5,050 nucleotides of DNA, from assembly GCA_021786655.1 (NCBI GenBank), contig JAJYMU010000224.1, positions 1 to 5,050 on the forward strand, given 5' to 3'. Source of the DNA: Bacteroidota bacterium. GTDB taxonomy: Bacteria > Bacteroidota > Ignavibacteria > Ignavibacteriales > Melioribacteraceae. Below, in pieces: positions 1 through 4,698 of this stretch. The stretch's first letter is position 1; every line of letters begins with the position of its first letter. A program made the position numbers and the translations under genes. A model generated the notes under the pieces. The model ran no database searches. It saw only the letters and a list, made by a program, of their open reading frames with translations, and was not told where the DNA came from.

Positions 1-288
1 GTGAGTTGTTTTGCCGACGTTGGATTCATAACGGGTTTTGTTCTCGCCAAAATTTCTCTTCGAAAGTACACCGCATTGCGCCAGCAGTTCTACCGTATTG
101 TAAACGGTAGCGCGAGAAATTTCGGAATGACTGCTCTTCATTTGAACGTACAATTCATCTGCGCCGAAGTGCCCTTCGTAATCAACCGCATGATCCAATA
201 CTTCAAAACGTTCCGGAGTAATCCGATGGTCGCCTCTTTTTAAAAAGCGCCGGAATTCCTCGTGTACAACTTCTCTTCCTGATTTCAT
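1..288 (-). CDS. Fur-family metal-dependent transcriptional regulator (3' part beyond window)
   Basis: The 96 visible residues are the N-terminal winged-helix DNA-binding domain and hinge of a Fur/PerR/Zur-type repressor. Typical family marks are RITPERFEVLDHAV (residues 22-35), the metal-site histidine H40 in GHFGADELY, the recognition helix SRATVYNTVELL (58-69) and the hinge KTRYES (84-89). The sequence runs off the left edge at a histidine (H96), about where the family's HxHxxC metal motif starts. At the hinge position where B. subtilis PerR has its oxidation-relevant Asp85, this protein appears to have Glu (E88), as in Fur. It is therefore not a clear PerR, although the neighbours (dodecin, peroxiredoxins) would suit a peroxide regulator. 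The start ATG (286-288, complement) has only a weak ribosome site (AACAAGAA); no better start is visible. Family assignment is firm; the metal specificity is unknown. Confidence 0.9.
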   Translation of the reverse strand, partial: MKSGREVVHEEFRRFLKRGDHRITPERFEVLDHAVDYEGHFGADELYVQMKSSHSEISRATVYNTVELLAQCGVLSKRNFGENKTRYESNVGKTTH

Positions 289-319
289 TTCTTGTTACTA
301 TTTAGATTTAGTCCATATA

Positions 320-348
320 AAAATAGAAGTTCTCTAAATAAAAAGCAA
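320..348 (-). promoter_or_regulatory. Possible promoter of the Fur-family gene
   Basis: On the minus strand a TTGCTT (343-348) is followed after 17 nt by TATTTT (320-325), an acceptable sigma70-type spacing about 30 nt upstream of the Fur-family start codon. The repeated TTTAGATTT element at 301-309 would lie just downstream of this -10, a usual operator position. AT-rich spacers give such matches by chance, so this is weak. Confidence 0.25.
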
Positions 349-393
349 TATTCTGCGATGAGAATTTGAAGATATCTGAATTGGCATTTCTTT

Positions 394-424
394 AATCTAA
401 CATTCTAAAGAGTTATTTTAGATT
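394..424. promoter_or_regulatory. Inverted repeat AATCTAA-N17-TTAGATT, candidate operator
   Basis: AATCTAA (394-400) and TTAGATT (418-424) are exact reverse complements in the spacer between the divergent Fur-family and dodecin genes. A third copy of the core lies at 301-309 (TTTAGATTT, identical over 9 nt to 417-425), and a related ATTCTAA sits at 402-408. Fur-family proteins bind AT-rich inverted repeats of 7-mers, so these could be binding sites of the adjacent regulator. The 17-nt gap is not the classical 7-1-7 Fur box, and the link is inference. Confidence 0.3.
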
Positions 425-426
425 TG
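419..426 (+). promoter_or_regulatory. Possible Bacteroidota-type -7 element (TAGATTTG)
   Basis: TAGATTTG fits the Bacteroidota -7 consensus TAnnTTTG and lies 55 nt before the dodecin start codon. No matching -33 TTTG is found at the usual distance, and the element overlaps the TTAGATT repeat, so it may be chance. Confidence 0.25.
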
Positions 427-432
427 AATTTT

Positions 433-456
433 TATCAACTGAACTATCAATTGAAC
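433..456 (+). repeat. Tandem 12-bp direct repeat in the dodecin leader
   Basis: TATCAACTGAAC (433-444) is directly followed by TATCAATTGAAC (445-456), 11 of 12 bases identical and with no spacer. It lies between the possible promoter and the dodecin ribosome site. It may be a tandem binding site or a replication-slippage product; the sequence alone does not decide. Confidence 0.7.
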
Positions 457-481
457 TTTTTATTTATAGAAAGGGGTTAAT

Positions 482-685
482 ATGTCAAAGACATTCGAAG
501 TTATTGAACGAGTTGGAATTTCCACCGAAGGAATTTCCGAAGCAGTCAAGGAGATTGTTTTGGAAGCGAATTCTGAAAAGAAAGTCGGCTGGTTTGAAGT
601 TGTTGAACAGCGTGGCCGAATGACCTCAGATGGAAAAATCGAATTCCAAGTCAAAGTTCGAATTGGCAGAAAACTTAAAGATTAA
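482..685 (+). CDS. Dodecin family flavin-binding protein
   Basis: This 67-residue protein has the normal length and pattern of dodecins, small cytoplasmic proteins that assemble as hollow dodecamers and store or buffer flavins (FMN, riboflavin, lumichrome) and in some bacteria also CoA. An N-terminal strand (FEVIERVGIS, 5-14) leads to the single helix (about 16-33), then two strands VGWFEVVEQRGRM (35-47) and KIEFQVKVRIGRKL (52-65). Trp37 matches the tryptophan that stacks on the flavin, and Gln56 the glutamine that hydrogen-bonds the isoalloxazine ring in characterised dodecins, so flavin binding is expected. The ATG is preceded by AAAGGGG (471-476 region). The peroxiredoxin gene follows after 14 nt with its own good ribosome site, indicating co-transcription. 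Binding flavin would limit free-flavin photochemistry and radical production, which fits the peroxidase neighbour, but this functional link is inferred. Confidence 0.93.
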   Translation: MSKTFEVIERVGISTEGISEAVKEIVLEANSEKKVGWFEVVEQRGRMTSDGKIEFQVKVRIGRKLKD

Positions 686-699
686 GAAAGGAGTTTAAG

Positions 700-1182
700 A
701 TGTCAGTAAAAGTTGGCGATGCCGCACCCGATTTCACACTAAGGAATACAAATAATGAAGCTGTGTCACTCAGCAGTTTCAAAGGCAAGAGTAATGTTGT
801 AATTCTTTTTTTCCCTGCTGTTGGTACTAGCGTTTGCGAAAAAGAGTTGTGCTCAACAAGAGATGGAATGAAGGATTATGAAAATCTTAACGCACAAGTT
901 TTGGCAATAAGTGTCGATAGTCCGTTTGCTCAAAAAATGTGGGTTGATAGACATCAATTCAATTTTCCATTGTTAAGCGATTTCAATAAAGAAGTTGCGC
1001 CAAAGTATGGAGCGTTTTATGATCTTTGGTTGGCAGGCAAGTGGGATTTGAAAGGTGTTGCTAAAAGATCAGCTTTTGTTGTGGACAAAAACGGTGTGAT
1101 TCAATATGCAGAAGTTTTGGAAAACGCCGGCGAAGAACCGAATTACAATTCGATTCAATCGGTTCTTAAAAAATTATCCTAA
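700..1182 (+). CDS. Peroxiredoxin, AhpE/BCP-like (thiol peroxidase)
   Basis: A 160-residue thioredoxin-fold peroxidase that would reduce H2O2 or organic hydroperoxides in the cytoplasm. The AhpC/TSA signature starts with VGDAAPDFTL (5-14). The active-site motif is P39-x3-T43-x2-C46, giving peroxidatic Cys46. A second cysteine, C51, five residues on is placed like the resolving cysteine of atypical 2-Cys BCP proteins. The conserved active-site arginine is R123 in KRSAFVVD. The wording around the site (PAVGTSVCEKELC) and the LAGKWDLKGVAKR segment differ from classical BCP and recall the AhpE-like branch, so subfamily is less sure than family. AAAGGAG (686-692 region) is a strong ribosome site. 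It is the second gene of a unit with dodecin and is followed by an intrinsic terminator. It is clearly distinct from the second peroxiredoxin downstream, so this is not a recent duplication. Confidence 0.92.
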   Translation: MSVKVGDAAPDFTLRNTNNEAVSLSSFKGKSNVVILFFPAVGTSVCEKELCSTRDGMKDYENLNAQVLAISVDSPFAQKMWVDRHQFNFPLLSDFNKEVAPKYGAFYDLWLAGKWDLKGVAKRSAFVVDKNGVIQYAEVLENAGEEPNYNSIQSVLKKLS

Positions 1183-1202
1183 TGTGTTTTTCATTATTGC
1201 TT

Positions 1203-1238
1203 AAAGGACGATTATAAAATCGTCCTTTTCTTTTTTTT
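1203..1238 (+). terminator. Rho-independent terminator of the dodecin-peroxiredoxin unit
   Basis: A perfect 10-bp stem AAAGGACGAT (1203-1212) / ATCGTCCTTT (1219-1228) with a 6-nt TATAAA loop is followed by a T-rich run to 1238. It lies 20 nt after the peroxiredoxin stop and separates this unit from the pterin operon. Confidence 0.92.
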
Positions 1239-1304
1239 GAAGATAGACGGAACTGCGTTCTTCTTTAGTCTGTTTAGTACATAAAGTTAATAGGAAAATG
1301 AAAA

Positions 1305-1766
1305 ATGTTGAAAGCCGGCAAGAAAGCCCCAAGTTTTACACTTCCAGATGGAGATAAAAAGAAAATCTCGCTTTCCGATTTTAAGGGTAAAAAGGTTGTG
1401 CTTTATTTTTACCCGAAGGATATGACTTCCGGCTGCACCCAAGAGGCGTGTAATTTTAGAGATACTTTTCCCGACTTTCAAAAACTAAAAGCAGTAATTT
1501 TGGGTGTCAGTATTGATTCACCGGAATCGCACAAAAAGTTCAGCGATAAGTATGAGCTGCCTTTTACTTTGCTCAGTGATGCCGATAAAAAAGTTGTTCA
1601 GAAATACGGAGTATGGAAAGAGAAAAGCATGTACGGAAGAAAATATATGGGAATAGAGCGTACAACGTTTATCATTGATGGAGAAGGAGTGATTAGAAAT
1701 ATTTTTCAGAAGGTTAAAGTTTCCGGTCATGCAGATGAAGTAATGAAATCATTGGGAGAAATATAA
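1305..1766 (+). CDS. bcp: Thioredoxin-dependent thiol peroxidase, BCP/PrxQ type
   Basis: A 153-residue peroxiredoxin of the bacterioferritin-comigratory-protein (PrxQ) class, which reduces hydroperoxides with thioredoxin as electron donor. The signature is complete: P37-x3-T41-x2-C44 with peroxidatic Cys44 in TSGCTQEACNFRD, resolving Cys49 five residues later, the substrate-site arginine R119 in GIERTTFIID, and the usual start KAGKKAPSFTLPDG (3-16). Length equals that of typical BCP. The ATG at 1305 follows a modest AGGA (1292-1295); another ATG at 1298 is out of frame. Only 3 nt separate its stop from the PTPS gene, so it is the first gene of the tetrahydropterin operon. No convincing promoter could be picked in 1239-1304. 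Its place suggests that it protects autoxidisable reduced pterins or removes peroxide they produce; that is inference. Confidence 0.94.
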   Translation: MLKAGKKAPSFTLPDGDKKKISLSDFKGKKVVLYFYPKDMTSGCTQEACNFRDTFPDFQKLKAVILGVSIDSPESHKKFSDKYELPFTLLSDADKKVVQKYGVWKEKSMYGRKYMGIERTTFIIDGEGVIRNIFQKVKVSGHADEVMKSLGEI

Positions 1767-1769
1767 AAG

Positions 1770-2180
1770 ATGGTTTTTGTTACGCGTCGAGAAGTTTTCA
1801 GCGCCTCGCACCGTTTGTTCAATGAAAAATTCAGCGATGAAGAAAACGAGCGAATATTCGGCAAGTGCAACAACTTAAACGGGCATGGCCACAATTATGT
1901 CTTGGAAGTTGTTGTCGCTGGAGAAATCAATCAATCCACAGGATACGTGCTTGATCTGAAAATTTTAAAAGAAATTATTCATGATCATGTTATCAACAAG
2001 GTGGATCATAAAAACCTTAATCTTGATGTGGATTTCTTGCATGGCAAAATTCCAACCGCAGAAAACATTGCAGTTGGTATCTGGGATCAGCTTGAGGACA
2101 AAATACCGGATGGTAAGCTGTATTCAGTAAAGATTTACGAAACAGAAAATAATTATGTAGAATATAGAGGAAAGGTGTAA
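1770..2180 (+). CDS. 6-pyruvoyl-tetrahydropterin synthase (PTPS/QueD superfamily)
   Basis: A 136-residue zinc enzyme of COG0720. It is expected to convert 7,8-dihydroneopterin triphosphate, the FolE product, to 6-pyruvoyl-tetrahydropterin with loss of triphosphate. Zinc ligands are H14 (FSASHRL), H39 and H41 (NGHGHNY). The catalytic cysteine is C33 in GKCNNLNGHGH, the Asp/His pair is D79-H80 (VDHKNLN), and the pterin-anchoring glutamate is E124 in IYETENNYVEY. The spacing CxxxxxHGH, and the close likeness of FSASHRL, GKCNN and YETENN to animal PTPS, favour the biopterin-type enzyme over QueD of queuosine synthesis, whose motif is CxxxHGH. No queC, queE or queF lies nearby, while folE and a sepiapterin-reductase-like gene follow directly. 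A GGGAGA (1754-1759) within the end of bcp is the ribosome site. Family assignment is firm; the BH4 role rests on motif and context. Confidence 0.92.
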   Translation: MVFVTRREVFSASHRLFNEKFSDEENERIFGKCNNLNGHGHNYVLEVVVAGEINQSTGYVLDLKILKEIIHDHVINKVDHKNLNLDVDFLHGKIPTAENIAVGIWDQLEDKIPDGKLYSVKIYETENNYVEYRGKV

Positions 2181-2182
2181 TT

Positions 2183-2749
2183 GTGAACTACGAGGTTATT
2201 GAGAAATTAGTTCATGGATTGATTCAAGAGGTTGGCGAGGATCCCGCAAGAGAAGGATTGAAGAAAACACCTCACCGTGTTGCAAAAGCTTATGAGTTTC
2301 TTACCCAAGGTTACCGCAAAGACATTAAGGAAGTTCTCAACGGTGCAGTATTCAATGAGAAATACGACGAGATGGTGATTGTGAAGGATATTGATTTTTA
2401 CAGTATGTGTGAGCATCATCTTCTGCCGTTCTATGGAAAAGTGCATATCGCTTATATACCGGATGGTAAAATTGTGGGACTCAGCAAAATTCCCCGCATC
2501 GTTGATGTGTTTGCAAGAAGACTGCAGGTTCAGGAAAGAATGACGCAGGAGATCGGCGCAACTTTGGAAGAATATTTGATTCCGCGCGGAGTTGCAGTAG
2601 TTGTTGAAGCTTATCACATGTGCATGATGATGCGCGGCGTACAAAAACAAAATTCGATTACGACTACAAGCGCTATGCACGGCATTTTCAAAGAAGATGC
2701 TCGGACAAGAGCGGAATTTTTGGATCTCATTTCGCAGAAAACAATTTGA
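2183..2749 (+). CDS. folE: GTP cyclohydrolase I
   Basis: This 188-residue enzyme opens the GTP imidazole ring, releases formate and yields 7,8-dihydroneopterin triphosphate, the common precursor of folate and biopterin. All key residues are present: zinc ligands C76 and H79 in SMCEHHLLPF, and C147 in AYHMCMMMRG. The catalytic-site histidines are H78 and H145. GLSKIPRIVDVFARR (99-113) and QVQERMTQEI (115-124) are the family core, and the N-terminal DPAREGLKKTPHRVAKA (20-36) is the usual helical signature. The start is GTG at 2183, two nt after the PTPS stop, with GAGGAAAGG (2167-2175) as a good ribosome site; no ATG start fits. Its position between PTPS and the SDR points to biopterin supply, though it could also serve folate synthesis. 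No regulatory-protein-binding extension is seen. Confidence 0.97.
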   Translation: MNYEVIEKLVHGLIQEVGEDPAREGLKKTPHRVAKAYEFLTQGYRKDIKEVLNGAVFNEKYDEMVIVKDIDFYSMCEHHLLPFYGKVHIAYIPDGKIVGLSKIPRIVDVFARRLQVQERMTQEIGATLEEYLIPRGVAVVVEAYHMCMMMRGVQKQNSITTTSAMHGIFKEDARTRAEFLDLISQKTI

Positions 2750-3462
2750 TGGCAGAAAAAAAGAAAATTGTCTGGATCACCGGTGCGAGTTCAGGAATCG
2801 GAAAAGCGCTGGCAACAGAATTCGTTAAGAACGGCATCTATGTCGTTGGCACCGCAAGAAGAATTGATCTGTTGGAAAAAGTTAAACATGATCTAAGCAG
2901 TTATCCGGGAATTTTCGAACCGTATAAGTTGGATGTGACCGATAATACTTCAGTTGACAATTTCTTTAGAAAGATTTCACAAGATTCTTTTGTTGAATGT
3001 TTAATTAACAATGCCGGTGTTACTTCGTTTAAGCAAGCATCGGAAAATTCTTTCGAAGAAATTCGTGAAATTATCGAAGTAAATCTTCTCGGTTCAATTT
3101 ATGCCACGCAAAAAGTTCTACCACAGATGATTGAAAATAAGTCTGGCGCAATCATTAATATTTTGTCTGCCGTTACACAAAAAGTTTTTACTGAAAGCAG
3201 TGCGTACTCTGCTTCGAAGAACGGTCTACATGCTTATGCGAAAGTTTTACGCGAAGAACTGCGCGATAAAAATGTTCGTGTCATAAATATTTCTCCAGGC
3301 GCAACTGTTACTGAAATTTGGTCGAACAAAGTGATTAGCAAACACTCCGATAAAATGATGAAAACGGAAGACATTGCGAAAGTAGTTTATCAAGTTTATA
3401 GCGGGAACAGCAATCTGGTTGTTGAAGAAATAGTTTTACGACCGGTGACAGGTGATCTATGA
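2749..3462 (+). CDS. SDR-family oxidoreductase, probable sepiapterin reductase
   Basis: A 237-residue classical short-chain dehydrogenase. It shows the Rossmann TGASSGIG (11-18), NADP-favouring arginines R37-R38, LDV (61-63), NNAG (87-90), N112, and the catalytic Ser140, Tyr153 and Lys157 (YSASK). After the PG motif (183-184) comes TEIW, then MMKTEDIA (203-210), and the C-terminus VVEEIVLRPVTGDL (224-237). From memory, the Chlorobium tepidum sepiapterin reductase has a very similar tail (VVEEIILRP..GDI) and a W at the corresponding place. That, with the preceding PTPS and folE, makes 6-pyruvoyl-tetrahydropterin side-chain reduction to BH4 the likely job. The frame stays open upstream to an ATG at 2620 inside folE, but the start at 2749 gives the normal SDR length. 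It also forms a TGATG stop-start overlap with folE, implying translational coupling. A YdfG-like general reductase is the alternative. Confidence 0.88.
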   Translation: MAEKKKIVWITGASSGIGKALATEFVKNGIYVVGTARRIDLLEKVKHDLSSYPGIFEPYKLDVTDNTSVDNFFRKISQDSFVECLINNAGVTSFKQASENSFEEIREIIEVNLLGSIYATQKVLPQMIENKSGAIINILSAVTQKVFTESSAYSASKNGLHAYAKVLREELRDKNVRVINISPGATVTEIWSNKVISKHSDKMMKTEDIAKVVYQVYSGNSNLVVEEIVLRPVTGDL

Positions 3463-3490
3463 AAAAGCCCCGCTCAAGCGGGGCTTTTTT
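3462..3490. terminator. Bidirectional intrinsic terminator between the pterin operon and the Spy-like gene
   Basis: AAAAAGCCCCGC (3462-3473) and GCGGGGCTTTTT (3478-3489) form a perfect 12-bp stem with a TCAA loop. T follows on the plus strand and the A-run serves as the U-tract on the minus strand, so it can stop both convergent genes. Its first base is the last base of the SDR stop codon, so the operon ends with no spare sequence. Confidence 0.95.
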
Positions 3491-3500
3491 ATTGGTATGA

Positions 3501-4010
3501 TTAGAAATTATTTTGTCCGGGTCCCGCGCCCATTCCGCGTTTTCCCATAGGACGGTTTTGCATGTGTTGCATCATTCGTCCTTTCATAAATCTTTCAGCG
3601 CCGAATTTTTCAAAATGTTTCGCGAAAATTGTTTTTTGATTGTCATCCAGTAATTTATAAACATCAAGAAAATGTTTAATTGCAGAATGTTTCAAGTCGC
3701 CCTGAAGTTTGCTATTCTCATCAGTCAACTGGAATATTTTGGCTTCATTGATGTTATTTTCTGAAATCATTTTGCGCAGTTCGAGACGATTCTTTTGAAT
3801 CTGAGCTCGAATATCGATAGCATCTTTCTGATGCTGATAACGTAACTCCTGAATCTGTTTTTCTTGATCTGGCGTTAACTTGAGGAGGTCTTTTAGTTGT
3901 TGACGACCCATGTGCGGTCCCATGCCCATTCCGCCTTGATCTGGCTGAGCATAAAGTGCAACGCTAAAAAATATTACTGCGCCGAGAATTAATGAGATAT
4001 ACTTTTTCAT
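3501..4010 (-). CDS. Secreted Met/His-rich Spy/CpxP-like periplasmic protein (metal-resistance type)
   Basis: A 169-residue exported protein. A signal peptide covers residues 1-21 (KK, hydrophobic core ISLILGAVIFFSVAL, cleavage likely after LYA). The mature start is Met/Gly-rich (GGMGMGPHMG, 26-35). A long charged helical region follows (about 36-140), with the LTPDQ motif at 45-49 and a second LLDDNQ motif, as in the LTxxQ repeats of Spy, CpxP, ZraP and heavy-metal-resistance proteins. The tail (142-169) holds six methionines, one histidine and several basic residues, and there is no cysteine. Such proteins act in the periplasm as ATP-independent chaperones or as metal binders and sensors; which applies here is not visible. 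The ribosome site AGAGG precedes the start. It is divergent from the ECF sigma gene and shares its control region, so it is a natural candidate target or partner of that sigma factor. Confidence 0.82.
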   Translation of the reverse strand: MKKYISLILGAVIFFSVALYAQPDQGGMGMGPHMGRQQLKDLLKLTPDQEKQIQELRYQHQKDAIDIRAQIQKNRLELRKMISENNINEAKIFQLTDENSKLQGDLKHSAIKHFLDVYKLLDDNQKTIFAKHFEKFGAERFMKGRMMQHMQNRPMGKRGMGAGPGQNNF

Positions 4011-4056
4011 TTTATTTACCTCTTGGTTTGTGAATGAGTATTTTCTTTTTGTTAAT

Positions 4057-4086
4057 TTGACACCGGTAAAAACCGACTGGTTTAAT
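4057..4086 (+). promoter_or_regulatory. Possible promoter of the ECF sigma operon
   Basis: A perfect TTGACA (4057-4062) is followed after 18 nt by TTTAAT (4081-4086), a sigma70-like pair about 60 nt upstream of the sigma start. The -10 is embedded in the GGTTTAA arm of an inverted repeat. If the organism is Bacteroidota-like, its main sigma may read a different consensus. Confidence 0.35.
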
Positions 4087-4102
4087 GTTTTCCGCTTAAA
4101 CC
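4079..4102. promoter_or_regulatory. Inverted repeat GGTTTAA-N10-TTAAACC, candidate operator
   Basis: GGTTTAA (4079-4085) and TTAAACC (4096-4102) are exact reverse complements across a 10-nt spacer, overlapping the possible -10. GGTTT also pairs with AAACC at 4070-4074 across a 4-nt loop, so the half-site occurs three times in 33 bases. A dyad in a divergent promoter region suggests a regulator site, but no regulator is identified. Confidence 0.35.
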
Positions 4103-4112
4103 TTTTTAGCGG
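4092..4112 (+). other. Imperfect hairpin in the sigma-gene leader
   Basis: CCGCT (4092-4096) pairs with AGCGG (4108-4112). After one T-T mismatch three A-T pairs continue inward to a CCT loop. It lies within the probable 5' leader of the sigma mRNA. It lacks a T-run, so it is not a terminator; a leader or operator role is unproven. Confidence 0.4.
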
Positions 4113-4146
4113 TGATGATGTCCATAAATAGAATAATGTAGAAGGT

Positions 4147-4698
4147 ATGCAGCCCGATAACGATTTTGAATTAGTGAAGAATTTTTTGAACGGTGATGAA
4201 ACCGCATTTAATTCAATCGTTAGAAAGTACCAAAAAAAAATTTATTGGCATGCGCGACAAATGGTGGGCAATCATTTGGATGCCGACGAAGTTACGCAGG
4301 AAGTTTTAATTGTTATTTTTAAGAAGCTGAGGACTTTCAATTTCAATTCTTCTCTTTATACTTGGATATACAAGATTGTAAGTACCAGGAGCCTAAATCA
4401 ATTAAGAAAGCGGCAAGTTAAAAAATTCTTTTTCATTGATGATGAAGAAAGCGAAGTTGAGCTCAGAGACAAAAAAGATATTATTGAAGATATTACAAAC
4501 AGAGAGAAGCTGGAGAAAGTGAATAGAGTGCTGCAAAAATTGCCGCCGAAGCAACGGCAGATTTTTATTCTTAGAAATTTTGAACAGTTGTCTTACGATG
4601 AAATAGCCAAGATTACTGGCAAGAGCGTAGGCGGATTGAAAGCGAATTACTTTCACGCCTTAAAGAAAGTTATGGAGTTGACACATGAAAACGAATAA
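4147..4698 (+). CDS. ECF-family RNA polymerase sigma factor
   Basis: A 183-residue sigma70-family factor of the extracytoplasmic-function group, with only regions 2 and 4. Sigma2 spans about residues 20-90: FNSIVRKYQKKIYWHARQM (21-39), then the core-binding DADEVTQEV (45-53) and TWIYKIVSTRSLNQLRKR. An acidic/basic linker follows (about 95-122). Sigma4 (about 125-178) begins near LPPKQRQIFILR (132-143) and includes the helix-turn-helix LSYDEIAKITGKSVGGLKA with the usual FHALKKV ending. The start is fixed by an in-frame TAG six codons upstream and the absence of another methionine before residue 39. The only Shine-Dalgarno-like bases (GAAGG, 4141-4145) almost touch the ATG, so initiation may be inefficient. 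The anti-sigma gene overlaps its last 14 nt. The sigma would be released by an envelope signal; its target genes are unknown, but the divergent Spy-like gene is the obvious candidate. Confidence 0.95.
   Translation: MQPDNDFELVKNFLNGDETAFNSIVRKYQKKIYWHARQMVGNHLDADEVTQEVLIVIFKKLRTFNFNSSLYTWIYKIVSTRSLNQLRKRQVKKFFFIDDEESEVELRDKKDIIEDITNREKLEKVNRVLQKLPPKQRQIFILRNFEQLSYDEIAKITGKSVGGLKANYFHALKKVMELTHENE

Noticed and set aside
1..243. Open frame on the plus strand giving an 80-residue protein
   Set aside because: It is the antisense of the Fur-family gene, whose minus-strand translation shows clear family motifs; this one shows none.
1239..1304. Promoter for the bcp-pterin operon
   Set aside because: A promoter is expected after the terminator, but no pair of boxes stood out with acceptable spacing, so no position is given.
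1287..1730. Two minus-strand open frames across bcp
   Set aside because: They are antisense to a complete, well-conserved peroxiredoxin and contain no recognisable motif.
700..1766. Tandem duplication of one peroxiredoxin gene
   Set aside because: The two proteins share the family core but differ around the active site and in the C-terminal half. They lie in separate transcription units with a terminator between them.
1770..2180. Annotation as QueD of queuosine synthesis
   Set aside because: The CxxxxxHGH spacing and the folE-SDR context favour a biopterin-type PTPS; no queC, queE or queF is nearby. It is kept only as a lesser alternative.
2207..2680. 157-residue open frame on the minus strand
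   Set aside because: It is fully antisense to folE, has no recognisable domain, and its His/Cys content mirrors folE codons.
2620..2748. 43-residue N-terminal extension of the SDR
   Set aside because: It lies wholly inside folE in another frame. The Rossmann motif begins eleven residues after the ATG at 2749, as usual for SDRs, and that ATG overlaps the folE stop.
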